Origin: Providencia rustigianii DSM 4541
Lineage (GTDB): Bacteria > Pseudomonadota > Gammaproteobacteria > Enterobacterales > Enterobacteriaceae
DNA: 64,000 bases
Reading direction: 5' to 3'
NCBI RefSeq assembly: GCF_000156395.1
Contig: NZ_GG703819.1
Location: 53,194-117,193 of the forward strand
A program made the position numbers and the translations under genes. Every line of letters starts with the position of its first letter. Position 1 is the first letter of the stretch. Shown piece after piece: positions 1 to 11,400 of the stretch. The notes beneath the pieces were generated by a model, which did not search any database, was not told the origin of the DNA, and worked only from the letters and a program-made list of their open reading frames with translations.

Positions 1-1261
1 CAATACGCGATGCCATTAGTTGCTGTGAAATAGTTTCTTGTGTTCCGGTACGTAAATCTTTCAGGGTCACTTGGCTATTTTGAATTTCATCTTCACCTAA
101 GATCAGTGCCAATTTAGCACCTTGTTTATCTGCACGAGCCAGCTGTTTCTTAAAGTTTCCACCACCATGGTTGGTCATTAAGCGTAGAGTCGGCAGTGCA
201 TCACGCACTTTTTCTGCCACCAATAAAGCTGCTTGTTGGCTGTTATCACCAAATGAAGCGAGATAAACGTCAGCAACAGAATTATCGGCAGTAAATTCAG
301 GGTTCACTTCTTGAACCAACAGAACCATACGCTCCATACCCATGGCAAAACCTACCGCAGGGGTTGCACGGCCACCGAGTTGCTCAACCAGACCATCATA
401 GCGGCCACCCGCACAGACTGTTCCTTGAGAACCTAATGCCGTTGTTACCCACTCGAATACGGTACGGTTATAGTAATCTAAACCACGAACTAAGCGCTGA
501 TTAACGCGGTATTGAATACCCGCGTTATCGAGTAACTTACATAATCCGTCAAAATGCTCACGGGATTCATCATCGAGATAATCAAACAGTGCTGGTGCAT
601 CATTTAATAAAGCTTGGACATCTTTATTTTTTGAGTCCAATACACGCAGAGGATTGCTATACATACGACGTTTGCAATCTTCATCAAGTTTATCTTTGTG
701 TTGTTCAAGGAAAGCAACTAAAGCATCACGATAATTAGCTCGCGCTTCCAAAGAACCAATAGAGTTCAGTTCCAATGTTACATGCTCACTGATACCTAAA
801 GCACGCCACCAACGAGCCGTCATTAGAATCACTTCGGCATCGATATCCGGACCAGCAAGGCCGAACACTTCCGCACCTAACTGATGAAACTGACGATAAC
901 GACCTTTTTGTGGGCGCTCGTAACGGAACATCGGCCCTAAATACCATAAACGTTGTTCCTGATTGTACAGCAAACCATGCTCAATACCGGCACGTACACA
1001 ACCTGCGGTATTTTCAGGGCGCAGAGTCAAACTTTCTTCGTTACGGTCATTGAAGGTATACATCTCTTTTTCAACAACATCGGTAACTTCACCAATTGCT
1101 CTACGGAATAACGGGGTCTGCTCTACAATCGGGGTACGAATTTCACTAAAGCCATAACCCTGTAAAATATTTTTCAATGTTGCTTCGATTTTTTGCCATA
1201 CTCTGGTATCTGCCGGCAAGTAATCATTCATGCCTCGGATGGCTTGGATATTTTTTCCCAC
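1..1261 (-). CDS. hisS: Histidyl-tRNA synthetase, C-terminal end cut by window edge
   Basis: Class II aminoacyl-tRNA synthetase that charges tRNA-His in the cytosol. The start is a GTG at 1261-1259 ([16 protein letters not shown]), which aligns with the first residues of E. coli HisS, with a purine-rich AGAGAA upstream. Motif 2 ([16 protein letters not shown]) and the HisRS signature ([14 protein letters not shown]) are readable on the minus strand. About 420 codons lie in the window; the E. coli protein has 424 residues, so only the last few are missing. It follows ispG on the same strand, as in E. coli, but a hairpin terminator lies between them. Function is certain from family identity; the GTG start is an inference from alignment. 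Confidence 0.95.
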   Translation of the reverse strand, partial: MGKNIQAIRGMNDYLPADTRVWQKIEATLKNILQGYGFSEIRTPIVEQTPLFRRAIGEVTDVVEKEMYTFNDRNEESLTLRPENTAGCVRAGIEHGLLYNQEQRLWYLGPMFRYERPQKGRYRQFHQLGAEVFGLAGPDIDAEVILMTARWWRALGISEHVTLELNSIGSLEARANYRDALVAFLEQHKDKLDEDCKRRMYSNPLRVLDSKNKDVQALLNDAPALFDYLDDESREHFDGLCKLLDNAGIQYRVNQRLVRGLDYYNRTVFEWVTTALGSQGTVCAGGRYDGLVEQLGGRATPAVGFAMGMERMVLLVQEVNPEFTADNSVADVYLASFGDNSQQAALLVAEKVRDALPTLRLMTNHGGGNFKKQLARADKQGAKLALILGEDEIQNSQVTLKDLRTGTQETISQQLMASRI

Positions 1262-1443
1262 TTTATTTCTCTATTTTCAGAATTACATTAGGTCGATTAT
1301 AAGAGCGAAATGTCATCAGGTTCAATCAACAAACTGCAAATCACCCCCTCAATCGGGAATTATCTGTCGATTTTGGTCTCTAATCGTTAATTTTAAGAAA
1401 AAACAGCCATAATTAATACCGTTAATCATGGCAATAGATATAA

Positions 1444-1467
1444 AAACTGACTCTAATGAGCCAGTTT
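1444..1467 (-). terminator. Terminator after ispG
   Basis: AAACTG-CTC paired with GAG-CAGTTT around a 4-base loop, followed on the minus strand by TTTT. It lies just beyond the ispG stop codon and before hisS, so hisS probably has its own promoter in the 180 bases upstream of its GTG, or depends on read-through. Confidence 0.7.
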
Positions 1468-1474
1468 CTAATCA

Positions 1475-2596
1475 TTATTTTTCTAATTGATTAATTTCTA
1501 TCCGCATGCTTTCATCCATCATCGCCGCTTTAGCACGAATCTTCGCTTCTAACTGATCGATAATTTTATCATTATCAAAGCGTTCTTTTTGGCGAATGCC
1601 ATCTTCATAGAACCCACTTTTAGTTTTTGCACCCGCCACACCTAAAGTAGACACTTCCGCTTCTCCGGGACCATTCACTACACAGCCAATAATAGAGACA
1701 TCCATTGGCGTAATGATATCTTCCAGTCGTTGTTCTAGCGCATTGACAGTGCCGATAACATCGAACTCTTGGCGTGAGCACGTTGGGCAAGCGATAAAAT
1801 TGATTCCACGCGAACGAATACGCAATGATTTTAGAATATCAAAACCGACTTTGACTTCTTCAACAGGGTCTGCTGCCAATGAAATACGTAATGTATCACC
1901 GATACCTTCGGATAGCAGCATACCTAAGCCAATTGCAGATTTCACGGAGCCCGCACGTGCGCCCCCCGCTTCAGTGATACCTAAATGCAACGGTTGGTCA
2001 ATTTTTTGAGCCAATAAACGGTAAGAACCTACCGCAAGGAAAACATCAGATGCTTTTACACTGACTTTAAATTGATCAAAGTTCAATCTATCGAGAATAT
2101 CAACATGGCGCATAGCAGATTCAACTAATGCTTCAGGCGTAGGTTCACCATATTTTTCTTGGATATCTTTTTCCAATGAACCGCCATTAACCCCAATACG
2201 AATAGGAATGTTGTAATGACGAGCGCAATCAACCACTTGGCGGATACGCTCTTCACTACCGATATTACCTGGGTTAATACGCAGGCAATCCACACCATAT
2301 TCCGCAACTTTCAGGGCTATTCGATAGTCAAAATGGATATCGGCCACTAAGGGAACATCGACTTTTTGTTTGATTAATTTAAAGGCTTCTGCCGCATCCA
2401 TTGTGGGCACTGATACACGCACAATATCCACGCCTACTCGCTCCAATGCTTTTATTTGGCGAACAGTCGCATCGACATCAGTGGTGCGTGTATTAGTCAT
2501 TGATTGGACAGCAATTGGTGCGCCATCTCCAACGGGGACATTACCTACATAGATACGAGTGGATTTACGTCTTTTGATTGGTGATTCGTTATGCAT
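1475..2596 (-). CDS. ispG: 4-hydroxy-3-methylbut-2-enyl diphosphate synthase (flavodoxin)
   Basis: Penultimate enzyme of the MEP isoprenoid pathway; reduces MEcPP to HMBPP with a [4Fe-4S] cluster. The 373-residue protein is the usual length. Cluster ligands C270, C273 (CPTCSR) and C305 (GCVVNGPGE) with E312 are all present, and the N-terminal TIM-barrel motifs are intact. It sits between rodZ and hisS as in E. coli. The 160 bases to rodZ contain no gene. Confidence 0.97.
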   Translation of the reverse strand: MHNESPIKRRKSTRIYVGNVPVGDGAPIAVQSMTNTRTTDVDATVRQIKALERVGVDIVRVSVPTMDAAEAFKLIKQKVDVPLVADIHFDYRIALKVAEYGVDCLRINPGNIGSEERIRQVVDCARHYNIPIRIGVNGGSLEKDIQEKYGEPTPEALVESAMRHVDILDRLNFDQFKVSVKASDVFLAVGSYRLLAQKIDQPLHLGITEAGGARAGSVKSAIGLGMLLSEGIGDTLRISLAADPVEEVKVGFDILKSLRIRSRGINFIACPTCSRQEFDVIGTVNALEQRLEDIITPMDVSIIGCVVNGPGEAEVSTLGVAGAKTKSGFYEDGIRQKERFDNDKIIDQLEAKIRAKAAMMDESMRIEINQLEK

Positions 2597-2756
2597 TTTA
2601 GTTTAATTCTCCGGACATCCATGTGCTCTTTAATACCATGGCATAGTGTATGGTTATTGCTTCTTACGCATCCCACTATACACAAGAAAACAAACTACAA
2701 ACTATCACAAAGAGTGTTTTAGGATATAGTTTGCTTCTTCTAATTTGCAGTGTCTT

Positions 2757-3731
2757 TTACGCTTCTGGCAATGTGAATTTTGCTGATCTTTTCGCTTTGA
2801 TAAAACGACTTAAATCAACATCCTTGCCTTGGAATTGTACTGCCACATTTGCTGGCGCGCCGATATTCAAGCGGTAAGGCTGAGAGCCATCAAGTTCTAA
2901 TTTGTCGCCGCCATTTTTCATGCCGCTGAATAACACTTTATTATTTGCATCACGAATTTCCAACCAACATTGGCCAGAGAAATTCAAGACCAAACCAGTT
3001 GTATTCGCCGCTGGCATATCTGTGGATTCAGTGCTTGCATTTGCTTGCGCTCTATCCACTGATGATGCAGTCTGTGGTGCATTTGGCAGTGGAATTGTTC
3101 TCACAGCTTGAGCATCTGCATTACCAGCAATTGGGGTCTCTTGATTGTCAGATAAAACAGGCAACTCGCCAGTTACTGAGGATGTTTGTACCGCACCATT
3201 CTCAGTTGCAAGTGGTGCAATCATCGCGGGATTAGTCGGAGCTACAGGCTGACTACTATTATCTTGCTGCGATAAAATTAAATCGTTTTCCGTTGCCATG
3301 GTGATAAAATCTTTTTTCTGAGCATTATGATCTTGCCACCACCAAATACCCACCATAGCAATCAAAATAATCACGATCAGCCAAGTGATTTTCATCAACC
3401 AGCCTTCACGTTTTTTGCGTTTTTTACCTAGAGAATAGCTTTGCATCGGGGAAACATTGGAAACTTGAGCAGGCGCATCGGTTTTCAAAAATACGCTAAT
3501 TTCACTTTCTGGGAGACCAACCATTCGAGCATAAAGACGTATATAGCCACGTAAGAATGTTGGCTCAACACCAGCTGGATGAATATCTTGCTCTATTTCC
3601 TTTACCGTACTCACTTTAAGGCACAGTCGCTCAGCAACCATTTCCTGCGTCAATCCCTTACGTTCACGGGCTTGCGATAATACTTGTCCTACAGTGATAG
3701 AGGTTTGTTCGGTATTATTTTCGATAGTCAT
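2757..3731 (-). CDS. rodZ: Cytoskeletal cell-shape protein RodZ
   Basis: Bitopic inner-membrane protein that links MreB to the elongasome and so sets rod shape. Residues 12-75 form a Cro/CI-type helix-turn-helix (the MreB-binding face), a basic stretch KKRKKREG comes before the transmembrane helix at about 113-131 (ITWLIVIILIAMVGIWWW), a low-complexity Thr/Ala/Pro linker follows, and the last 80 residues are the periplasmic DUF4115 beta domain. At 324 residues it is close to the E. coli length. The gene order rlmN-rodZ-ispG is conserved. Confidence 0.93.
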   Translation of the reverse strand: MTIENNTEQTSITVGQVLSQARERKGLTQEMVAERLCLKVSTVKEIEQDIHPAGVEPTFLRGYIRLYARMVGLPESEISVFLKTDAPAQVSNVSPMQSYSLGKKRKKREGWLMKITWLIVIILIAMVGIWWWQDHNAQKKDFITMATENDLILSQQDNSSQPVAPTNPAMIAPLATENGAVQTSSVTGELPVLSDNQETPIAGNADAQAVRTIPLPNAPQTASSVDRAQANASTESTDMPAANTTGLVLNFSGQCWLEIRDANNKVLFSGMKNGGDKLELDGSQPYRLNIGAPANVAVQFQGKDVDLSRFIKAKRSAKFTLPEA

Positions 3732-3930
3732 TAGCTAGCAACACTATTTCCAAGTTAAAAAAATATAAAGCTGACTTCGCGCCACTTTATCCGTCAGAGT
3801 AACTCATAGTTTCTAAACAACAATATAGATTCCTTGTCACTTTAAACATTGTAGGCGAACCAGGGCATTTTGCCTAACATAAAACACCCTGAATCATAAC
3901 CTAACTCACTGCTTAAATATTATCTATATA

Positions 3931-5112
3931 TCAGACTGCTTTAACTTGGATTGGTTCCCCTGCTAAGCGTTTTTTCAAGGTCCGTTTCGTCCTATCAATA
4001 ACATCGCCAGCAAGCTGTCCACACGCCGCATCAATATCATCACCACGCGTTTTACGAACTATCGTAGTAAAGCCATACTCCATCAACACTTTAGAGAAGC
4101 GGTCAATCCGACTATTTGAGCTGCGGCCATAAGGTGCTCCCGGGAACGGGTTCCATGGGATCAAATTAATTTTACTTGGCGTATTTTTCAAGCATTCAGC
4201 TAACTGATGCGCTTGCTCGACACTGTCATTAATATGATCAAGCATCACATACTCGACGGTTACACGCCCAGCATTTGCATTGGATTTAGTTAAATATCGA
4301 TTCACACTATTTAAAAATGTTTCGATATTATATTTTTTATTGATAGGTACGATTTCATCACGCACATCGTCCGTTGGCGCATGCAGTGAAATAGCTAATG
4401 CCACATCAATCATATCGCCCAGTTTATCCAGTGCCGGAACTACGCCGGATGTGGAGATCGTCACGCGGCGTTTTGACAAACCGAAACCAAAATCATCCAA
4501 CATGATTTCCATCGCGGGAACCACATTGTTCAGGTTGAGTAACGGCTCTCCCATTCCCATCATCACCACGTTGGTAATTGGGCGGCGGCCTGTCGATTTT
4601 AATGATCCAATAATTTTAGCGGCACGCCATACTTGCCCAATAATTTCAGATACGCGTAAGTTACGGTTGAAACCTTGTTGAGCCGTTGAGCAGAATTTAC
4701 ACTCAAGCGCACAGCCGACTTGGGAAGAAACACATAATGTTGCGCGATCAGCTTCAGGGATATATACCGTTTCAACCAGTTGGTCACCGACTTTGATGGC
4801 CCACTTAATCGTACCATCGGATGAACGTTGTTCATCAGCCACTTCAGGAGCGCGGATTTCAGCCACTTCTTTCAATTTAGTACGTAATACTTTGTTGATA
4901 TCGGTCATTTGATCGAAATCATCGTAACAATAGTGGTAAATCCACTTCATCACTTGGTCTGCACGGAACGGTTTTTCACCTAATTCAGCAAAAAATTCGC
5001 GCATTTGCTTACGATTTAAATCCAGCAAGTTGATTTTCTGGGTATTTTTTTCTGGGGTAATCGATACAGCAGAAGATGTTGCACACTGTGCATTGGTAGT
5101 CATATCAGACAT
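3931..5112 (-). CDS. rlmN: Dual-specificity rRNA/tRNA adenine-C2 methyltransferase RlmN
   Basis: Radical SAM enzyme that makes m2A2503 in 23S rRNA and m2A37 in certain tRNAs. The CxxxCxxC cluster motif is at C134-C138-C141, and the C-terminal CGQLAGD cysteine needed for the methyl intermediate is present. The frame is open for 12 codons further upstream, but ATG at 5112 (MSDMTTNAQ) is preceded at 8 bases by GAGG, and the protein then aligns with the family. The 25-30 residue N-terminal tail before KINLLDLNR is variable in the family. Confidence 0.95.
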   Translation of the reverse strand: MSDMTTNAQCATSSAVSITPEKNTQKINLLDLNRKQMREFFAELGEKPFRADQVMKWIYHYCYDDFDQMTDINKVLRTKLKEVAEIRAPEVADEQRSSDGTIKWAIKVGDQLVETVYIPEADRATLCVSSQVGCALECKFCSTAQQGFNRNLRVSEIIGQVWRAAKIIGSLKSTGRRPITNVVMMGMGEPLLNLNNVVPAMEIMLDDFGFGLSKRRVTISTSGVVPALDKLGDMIDVALAISLHAPTDDVRDEIVPINKKYNIETFLNSVNRYLTKSNANAGRVTVEYVMLDHINDSVEQAHQLAECLKNTPSKINLIPWNPFPGAPYGRSSNSRIDRFSKVLMEYGFTTIVRKTRGDDIDAACGQLAGDVIDRTKRTLKKRLAGEPIQVKAV

Positions 5113-5187
5113 TGAGTTTGCCTCGTTGTTACACTTTCGGCAGTGCAAAAAGCACGACGTAAATATTCGGTTGCTATAAAAAAAATA

Positions 5188-5216
5188 ACCCTGTTAACCA
5201 TAATTATTAACAGGGT
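5188..5216 (-). terminator. Terminator after ndk
   Basis: Ten-base perfect stem ACCCTGTTAA/TTAACAGGGT with a 9-base loop, followed on the minus strand by TTATTTTTTTTAT. It ends ndk transcription before rlmN. Confidence 0.85.
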
Positions 5217-5269
5217 GACATATTGTACAAACTTTATATCAATAATGCTAACGCATTATTGAGCACGCC

Positions 5270-5695
5270 TTAGCGTGGGCAAATTTCGTCAGCAGTGAAG
5301 AAATAAGCAATTTCACGTGCAGCAGATTCTTCTGAGTCAGAACCATGCGTTGCGTTTTCAGTGAAGCTGTCAGCATAGTCAGCACGTAACGTACCCGCTA
5401 ATGCGTTGTCAGGGTTAGTTGCACCCATCAGATCACGGTGACGTTGAATTGCGTTTTCGCCTTCTAATACTTGTAACATGATTGGACCAGAAGTCATGAA
5501 TTCAACCAGACCATCAAAGAAAGGACGACCTTTATGTTCAGCGTAGAAGCCTTCCGCTTGTTCACGAGTCAGATGCATCATTTTAGCTGCAACGATTGAG
5601 AAGCCTGCGTTTTCAAAACGGTTGTAAATTGCACCAATTACGTTTTTCTTAACTGCGTTTGGTTTGATGATAGAAAATGTACGTTGAACAGCCAT
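5270..5695 (-). CDS. ndk: Nucleoside diphosphate kinase
   Basis: Transfers the gamma-phosphate from NTPs to NDPs through a phosphohistidine. The 141 residues match the usual length. The catalytic His is H117 in NATHGSDS, and the KPNAV nucleotide-binding segment is at 11-15. A good ribosome site (AAGAGG) precedes the ATG. It stands alone between rlmN and pbpC, with its own terminator. The 290 bases on its upstream side hold no gene; the plus-strand reading frame there has no homology I recognise and low coding quality. Confidence 0.97.
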   Translation of the reverse strand: MAVQRTFSIIKPNAVKKNVIGAIYNRFENAGFSIVAAKMMHLTREQAEGFYAEHKGRPFFDGLVEFMTSGPIMLQVLEGENAIQRHRDLMGATNPDNALAGTLRADYADSFTENATHGSDSEESAAREIAYFFTADEICPR

Positions 5696-5985
5696 AAATA
5701 ACCTCTTAGCGATTGACTTGACTTTGACTCTTTATTCTCTGCTTTTTTACTCTCATTTCGCAAACTGTTTATAGCTTGTCAGGTAAAAGGTGCATATTAA
5801 GAACCAAGAATATGTGTCTGTTGTAGTTTTTTATATTGTTTCTATTCCTGATACTAAGGAAGCAGAAAAACAAGGCGTTGATTATAGGGGCTCAGATTAC
5901 AATTTCCTACAGCCATATCAACATTTTGTTAATCTTTTTATAGCAAAAAATGTCATTTTTTTAATTAAGTCACGGTTTTGTTCTA

Positions 5986-8307
5986 TTACTTCACCCTAAA
6001 GTTGATGGCCGTTACCTGTCCACTCAGATCTAAGACAGATATTTGGTAGTTTCCACTTTTTTCCAAGGTCAACAAAATTGAACCATTTTGTTCAGTATTG
6101 TTCACTTGCTCACCATTTAAAAACCACCATTTTTGCCCTTGTCCCCCTTGAGTCATCAAGCGTAGGTCTAAACTAATTTTCCCTGGCAAGCGTTGTAATA
6201 CTTCGCCGTCTCGGATCCCTGAAATTAATAATGGGGGCATTTCAAGGTTTAGTGGTGGGCACGCTTTATCCGGTTTAGGTAATCGACTGGCACGTTTTTC
6301 ACTTGCTGGTAACCAAGATTCCACCGTAATTGGCCATAAATAAATCTCTTTTTCTTGCGCATTTGGGCAATCTGCCGCAACTTGTAAGCCTTGCTCGTTC
6401 ACCCACACTTTATGCCGTAGTCCTAATGATGACTCTTGATCTCTGGCCATTAAGGTTGGTGGGATTGTGCTGTCTAAAATCCAGCTTAGACGGCGCTGGC
6501 GACAGTTACTATCATCCTTCAGTAACGCCGTACCTCCCGGCCAACAAATGACGGCTTGGCTAACACTGGCAGGTTTTGCATCTTTTGGTAATGGTTCATG
6601 GGACTGATAAATCCTCGTCAATAGCATATTATTGACTTGGTTCATAATTGGGATTGCTGTTGCGAATCCGAGTTGCCCCGCCACCGGTGTAGCATCTGGG
6701 CGTCCAACCCACACACCGATGGTGTAGCGTGGATTTACCCCTATAGCCCACGCATCACGGTAGCCATAGCTGGTTCCTGTTTTCCACGCCAAATTCAATT
6801 GCCCTGATAAGTTTGCATCAGGAACCGGGCGTGCTTCCCCTGCCATGATCCTCCGTACGATCCATGCAGCTCCCGGTGACATTAACGTCCTGTTTCTTAC
6901 CTGATCTGTCGTGTGAAAGCGTAATGGTGAAACCTGCCCTTGTCGTGCAAATGCACTGTATGCAGAAACAAGGTCTTCCATTCGAGCTGCCGTACCGCCA
7001 AGGATCAGCGATAAATTAGGTTCCCCCCCAACCGGGAATCGTAATTCAGTACCGACATTACGCAGCTGTGCAGTAAAGCGCTTACTGCCATACACATCCA
7101 GTAATTGCACTACGGGTAAATTTAATGAACGAACTAAGGCATCACTGACACTGACTGGTCCATTAAAACCGCTGTCGAAGTTACCAGGGCGATAATCATT
7201 AAATCGTCGAGGAACATCCTGTAATAATGACTCTGCATGAATCAGTCCATCATCCATCGCTAAGGCATACAAAAAAGGTTTTAATGTGGAACCGGGCGAA
7301 CGCCATGCATTGATCATATCGACGTGCCCAAACCGGCTATCATCTTGAAAATCAATGGAGCCAATATAGGCTTTGACGCTCATATCCGTATGATCCACCA
7401 CTAGCAGACCGAGGGATGTCTGTTTGGGTAGCTGGTTTTTCCAGTTCATTGCCATCTCTTCAAGCTGCCTTTGCATACTTGCATCAATGGTTGTTTCCAC
7501 AATAGACTCTTGAGAACCTTTAATTACACGGCGAGCAAGCAACGGTGCTAAATGAGGATTTTTCCGTGGTGCTAACCAAATTTGCTCTTGTTTAACTTCC
7601 ACCACTTTTTCTGGAGTCCAGACCTTAAACTCTACCAATCTATCTAAAACTTTATCTCGTGCCGCTTGAGCACGCTCTGGATATCGGTCTGGCCTCAAAC
7701 GACTTGGCGCTTGGGGTAATACTGCAAATAATGCCGCTTCACTCGCCGTTAATTTGTCTGGCGCTTTATTAAGATATACCCAACTTGCCGCACCAATTCC
7801 CTCAATCGTTCCACCGTAAGGCGCTCGGTTAAGGTACATTTCAAGGATTTCATCCTTTGAATAATGGTATTCCAACTGAGCTGTACGCCACAGCTGCTTG
7901 AGTTTGCCCCCAAAAGTACGCTCGTGAGGATCAATCAACCTTGCTACCTGCATGGAAATGGTACTGCCACCAGAAACAATACGCCCAGAGCTGGCTAATT
8001 GCCCTGCCGCACGCATTAATGAAAAAGGATTAACTCCCGGATGCTGATAGAAATGGCGATCTTCATAGGTTAATAAAGCATCAATAAAATCAGGGGAAAC
8101 CTCATCCAATTTGACAGGAAAGCGCCAAATCCCTTCTTTATCTGCAAATCGCCACAATGGGGTGCCATCTGCTGCCACAACAGTGCGCGCCATCTCAATT
8201 TGCTTAATCGGCAATGGCCAAATTTTATCCGCAGCTATAAAGGCGACAGGCAAGACTACGACTAGGAAAACCAGTATCCACCCTGTGCGACGTAACCATT
8301 TCTTCAT
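5986..8307 (-). CDS. pbpC: Penicillin-binding protein 1C
   Basis: Bifunctional inner-membrane peptidoglycan glycosyltransferase/transpeptidase-like protein. It has a signal anchor at residues 9-27, a GT51 glycosyltransferase domain with catalytic Glu at E82 (YEDRHFYQHPG), a transpeptidase domain with S340 in STLK and a KTGTS motif (WKTGTSYGYRDAW), and the C-terminal BiPBP_C domain typical of PBP1C. Length 773 against 770 in E. coli. It lies downstream of yfhM, the alpha-2-macroglobulin, a conserved pairing thought to link protease trapping with wall repair. A terminator separates the two genes here. Confidence 0.96.
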   Translation of the reverse strand: MKKWLRRTGWILVFLVVVLPVAFIAADKIWPLPIKQIEMARTVVAADGTPLWRFADKEGIWRFPVKLDEVSPDFIDALLTYEDRHFYQHPGVNPFSLMRAAGQLASSGRIVSGGSTISMQVARLIDPHERTFGGKLKQLWRTAQLEYHYSKDEILEMYLNRAPYGGTIEGIGAASWVYLNKAPDKLTASEAALFAVLPQAPSRLRPDRYPERAQAARDKVLDRLVEFKVWTPEKVVEVKQEQIWLAPRKNPHLAPLLARRVIKGSQESIVETTIDASMQRQLEEMAMNWKNQLPKQTSLGLLVVDHTDMSVKAYIGSIDFQDDSRFGHVDMINAWRSPGSTLKPFLYALAMDDGLIHAESLLQDVPRRFNDYRPGNFDSGFNGPVSVSDALVRSLNLPVVQLLDVYGSKRFTAQLRNVGTELRFPVGGEPNLSLILGGTAARMEDLVSAYSAFARQGQVSPLRFHTTDQVRNRTLMSPGAAWIVRRIMAGEARPVPDANLSGQLNLAWKTGTSYGYRDAWAIGVNPRYTIGVWVGRPDATPVAGQLGFATAIPIMNQVNNMLLTRIYQSHEPLPKDAKPASVSQAVICWPGGTALLKDDSNCRQRRLSWILDSTIPPTLMARDQESSLGLRHKVWVNEQGLQVAADCPNAQEKEIYLWPITVESWLPASEKRASRLPKPDKACPPLNLEMPPLLISGIRDGEVLQRLPGKISLDLRLMTQGGQGQKWWFLNGEQVNNTEQNGSILLTLEKSGNYQISVLDLSGQVTAINFRVK

Positions 8308-8348
8308 TTGTAAACATACCGCTAGTTATTATTGATTTTATAATGCTA

Positions 8349-8382
8349 AAAAAGAGGGAAAACAAACTGCTTCCCTCTTTTT
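8349..8382 (-). terminator. Hairpin terminator between yfhM and pbpC
   Basis: Twelve-base stem AAAAAGAGGGAA/TTCCCTCTTTTT with a 10-base loop. On the minus strand it is followed by a short T-rich run (TTTTAG). It lies after the yfhM stop and 41 bases before the pbpC start, so it should at least reduce co-transcription. Confidence 0.75.
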
Positions 8383-8424
8383 ATTCACTCATTAAGCCAT
8401 TATTTCTATGGCTTAGTTTCTTGA

Positions 8425-11400
8425 TTAGCGAACAATTTCCAATTGACCATCCGCATAACCCGTTGCACGCCACTCAGGGACATACATGGATTCCACTTGA
8501 GGTACAGGGTTGTTATAAACCCCCGGCGTCACTGCTCGAGCCAAATAAACCAGCGTTGTTGGACGATATTGCTGAACTTCTACTGCTGCCACGAAGCGGT
8601 CATCACGGTATTCCATATGACGAACTTGCGACTGCTGCATGTCATTAATCATCTCTTGCAGATTTGGCGCAGACTCACTGAGATTCGCACTACTATTCGC
8701 TAAGTTCTGATTTTCCAACTCTAGACCAGCAGGCAGTAAATCAACCACCAGCGCATCTGGCACTGTCTGTGATGCATTAACTTCCAGTTTGACCACCACC
8801 ATTTCACCCGTTCTTAATCTATCTAATGAAACACGGTTACCTTTCATATCATAGTAACTACGCTTAATATCTAAGACGTTCGAAGAGGGTTTTGGTGAAC
8901 GTAATGGGTAACCCACAACGTTCAAGCGTGTGTACAGCGTATTGGTTCCGCTGTTTTCAACGCTATATCCATTTTGCAATTGGTCTTTTGATAAAAACTC
9001 ACTCACAGGTTTATCCGAAACAACCGGCGGCTGTTGGCCATTGACTAACGCTTTCCACGGTGTTTCTGTCTCGTTTATATAATAACGACCCGCCAAGTAT
9101 AGTGAGTTACTCTCTTGCGTTGAAAAATAACCTTTTGACGTCAAATTATTAGACAGCGTTTGTAACTTCTGATCACGGGATTTTGGCATCAGCTTATATT
9201 CATTAAGTAATGCAACAATCATTGCATCATCACGGATGGCTGAACCGTAATCACCAATATAATTATAGCGAGTACGTTGTTTTTTCAATCCATCGATAAT
9301 TGCGCTTTCACCTCGGGCTTTATCTCCCATCAGGTTTAAAGCGATACCCAATTGAACTAACGCTAAGCCACTCGTCGCTCTATCTGCATGACCATAAATT
9401 TGGCGCAAAGCACCCAGAGGAGCTTTTTGTTGGCTCGCCAACACTAACCCTGCGTAAGATTGAGTTGCAAAGCGAGAAGCTTCTTGATTATCGGTGTATG
9501 GATAGTTCACTAAATTGCCATCTTGTAGGTAACTTAATAAACGCGCATTGGCATTATTCAGTGCATCTTGCGGTACTGTGAAGCCACGCTGGTTAGCTTT
9601 ATTCAAGAAATCTGCTGCATAGGCTGTTAGCCAGTATTCTTCACTGCCATTTTTATCCCATAGTGAGAAACTACCATCATCACGCTGCATACCCAGTAAA
9701 TGCGGGATCCCTACCTCAATAGCTTTATGGCGCTCGGCATCGGTTTGCGTTTTGATACCTAGCTGATTCAGCTCTGCTTGAGTCGAGAATAACGATGGAT
9801 ATAACCCACTCACCGTTTGCTCAAGACAACCATATGGATAGGCAAATAGTTCACGGATATAACGGGCAATTTGCAGAGGAGGACGGCTCGTTAATAGTAC
9901 TTGCCCTTCTAAGGTATCTGCCTGTAGGTAAGCAAAATCATTGGTTGGTAGTGACCACACTTCGCCCGGTTCAATCGCTGTCGCAAAAGAAACAGTTTCC
10001 GCTGGCTGTGCAGGTCTAACCCCCACTTTCCAACTATTTTTGTACTCTTTTTCCGCTTCTCCGGCGATTTTCACGCCATTGACCGTCATTGAGACTTCAC
10101 CTTCGCCAAAACCATAGTCCGCGCTAACAGGTAAGGTCAGTGTGGTACGCTTGCCTTTCGTCAGTTCAACTTCACGGCTAGAAACACCGTCCAGTTTCAC
10201 CATTCCTGACGCTTTGAATGATACCGTCACATTTTGGGTGCTATCGGTCATGTTAGTGAGGTCAAGCGCAAAATAGGACTTATCGCCACCCGCCATAAAA
10301 CGTGGCATCGACATTTGGGTTACTAATGGTGCAGCGACAGTTACTTTACTGTCTGCATGTCCAAAGTCTTTTTGGTTCCATGCTTGCGCCATTAAACGTA
10401 GCTCTCCGTTAAAATCAGGGATAGCCAGTGTAATTTCACCTTCACCATTTTCATCAAGAGTGACTGGAGCCGCTTGTTCAGCGATAATTTTCACTTCAGT
10501 TAATGGTTTCTTACCACCGCGTTCAAGAGCAGCATCTTCACCATCACCGCCAAAACGTAAGTTCGCCAGCTTACCTTGACCTTCAATAAGGTGACCATAA
10601 ACATCGTATTGATCAACGCTATAGCGCTTACGACCAAAGAAAGCATCGTATGGATCTGGGGTTTTAAAATCCGTGATATTCAGAACGCCAGTATCCACTG
10701 CGGATAGTAATACATTCACTTTTTCAGGTAATGGCTTACCATCTTGTGCAGTTGCTTTGATCTTCACTTTGAGATCTTGATTTGGACGCATTTTCGTCGG
10801 TGAATTTAGCGCTAATGAAATCTTACGATTCTCGTCTGCTAGCGGTAAATGCAGTACACCAACCGCACGTTTAACCGTAGCTTCTTTCGAATCATCACCC
10901 GGACGCACCACCACCGCGGAGATATACAAGTCATGGCGAGCCCACTCTTTATTGACTGGGACTTCAACGTCTAAGCCGCTAGCGGGTACATCAATTTCCT
11001 CCCACCACAGCGGTCCATTACTGGATTCAAGCAAGATATAACCCTTACCTGCTTTTGGTGATTCGATACGTACTTTGGCTTTTTCACCTGGTAAATAAGC
11101 GGGTTTATTTAAGCTTAATTTCACTTGGTCAGGACGAACAGAACCACTGCCTCCAGTATTGTCTTGCCATGAATAGCCAGCCCAGAATTGAAGGCTACTC
11201 ACCAACTGATTTTCTGGATTAATCACTTCTAAACGGAAAGAGCCCCAATCAACAGGGAATGATAGCTTCGCCGTGCCATCTTTTTCGATGGTAATGTTTT
11301 CATTTGCCATCACCAGATCTTTCTGATCATAGTTAGAACCCCAACCACCACTTTCTGACCAGCTCCAGTAATAATCTCTACGTTCATACACTAAACGTAC

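Noticed and set aside
5790-5999. Plus-strand open frame in the ndk-pbpC gap
   Set aside because: Short, aromatic-rich and overlapping the pbpC stop; no ribosome site and no recognisable family.
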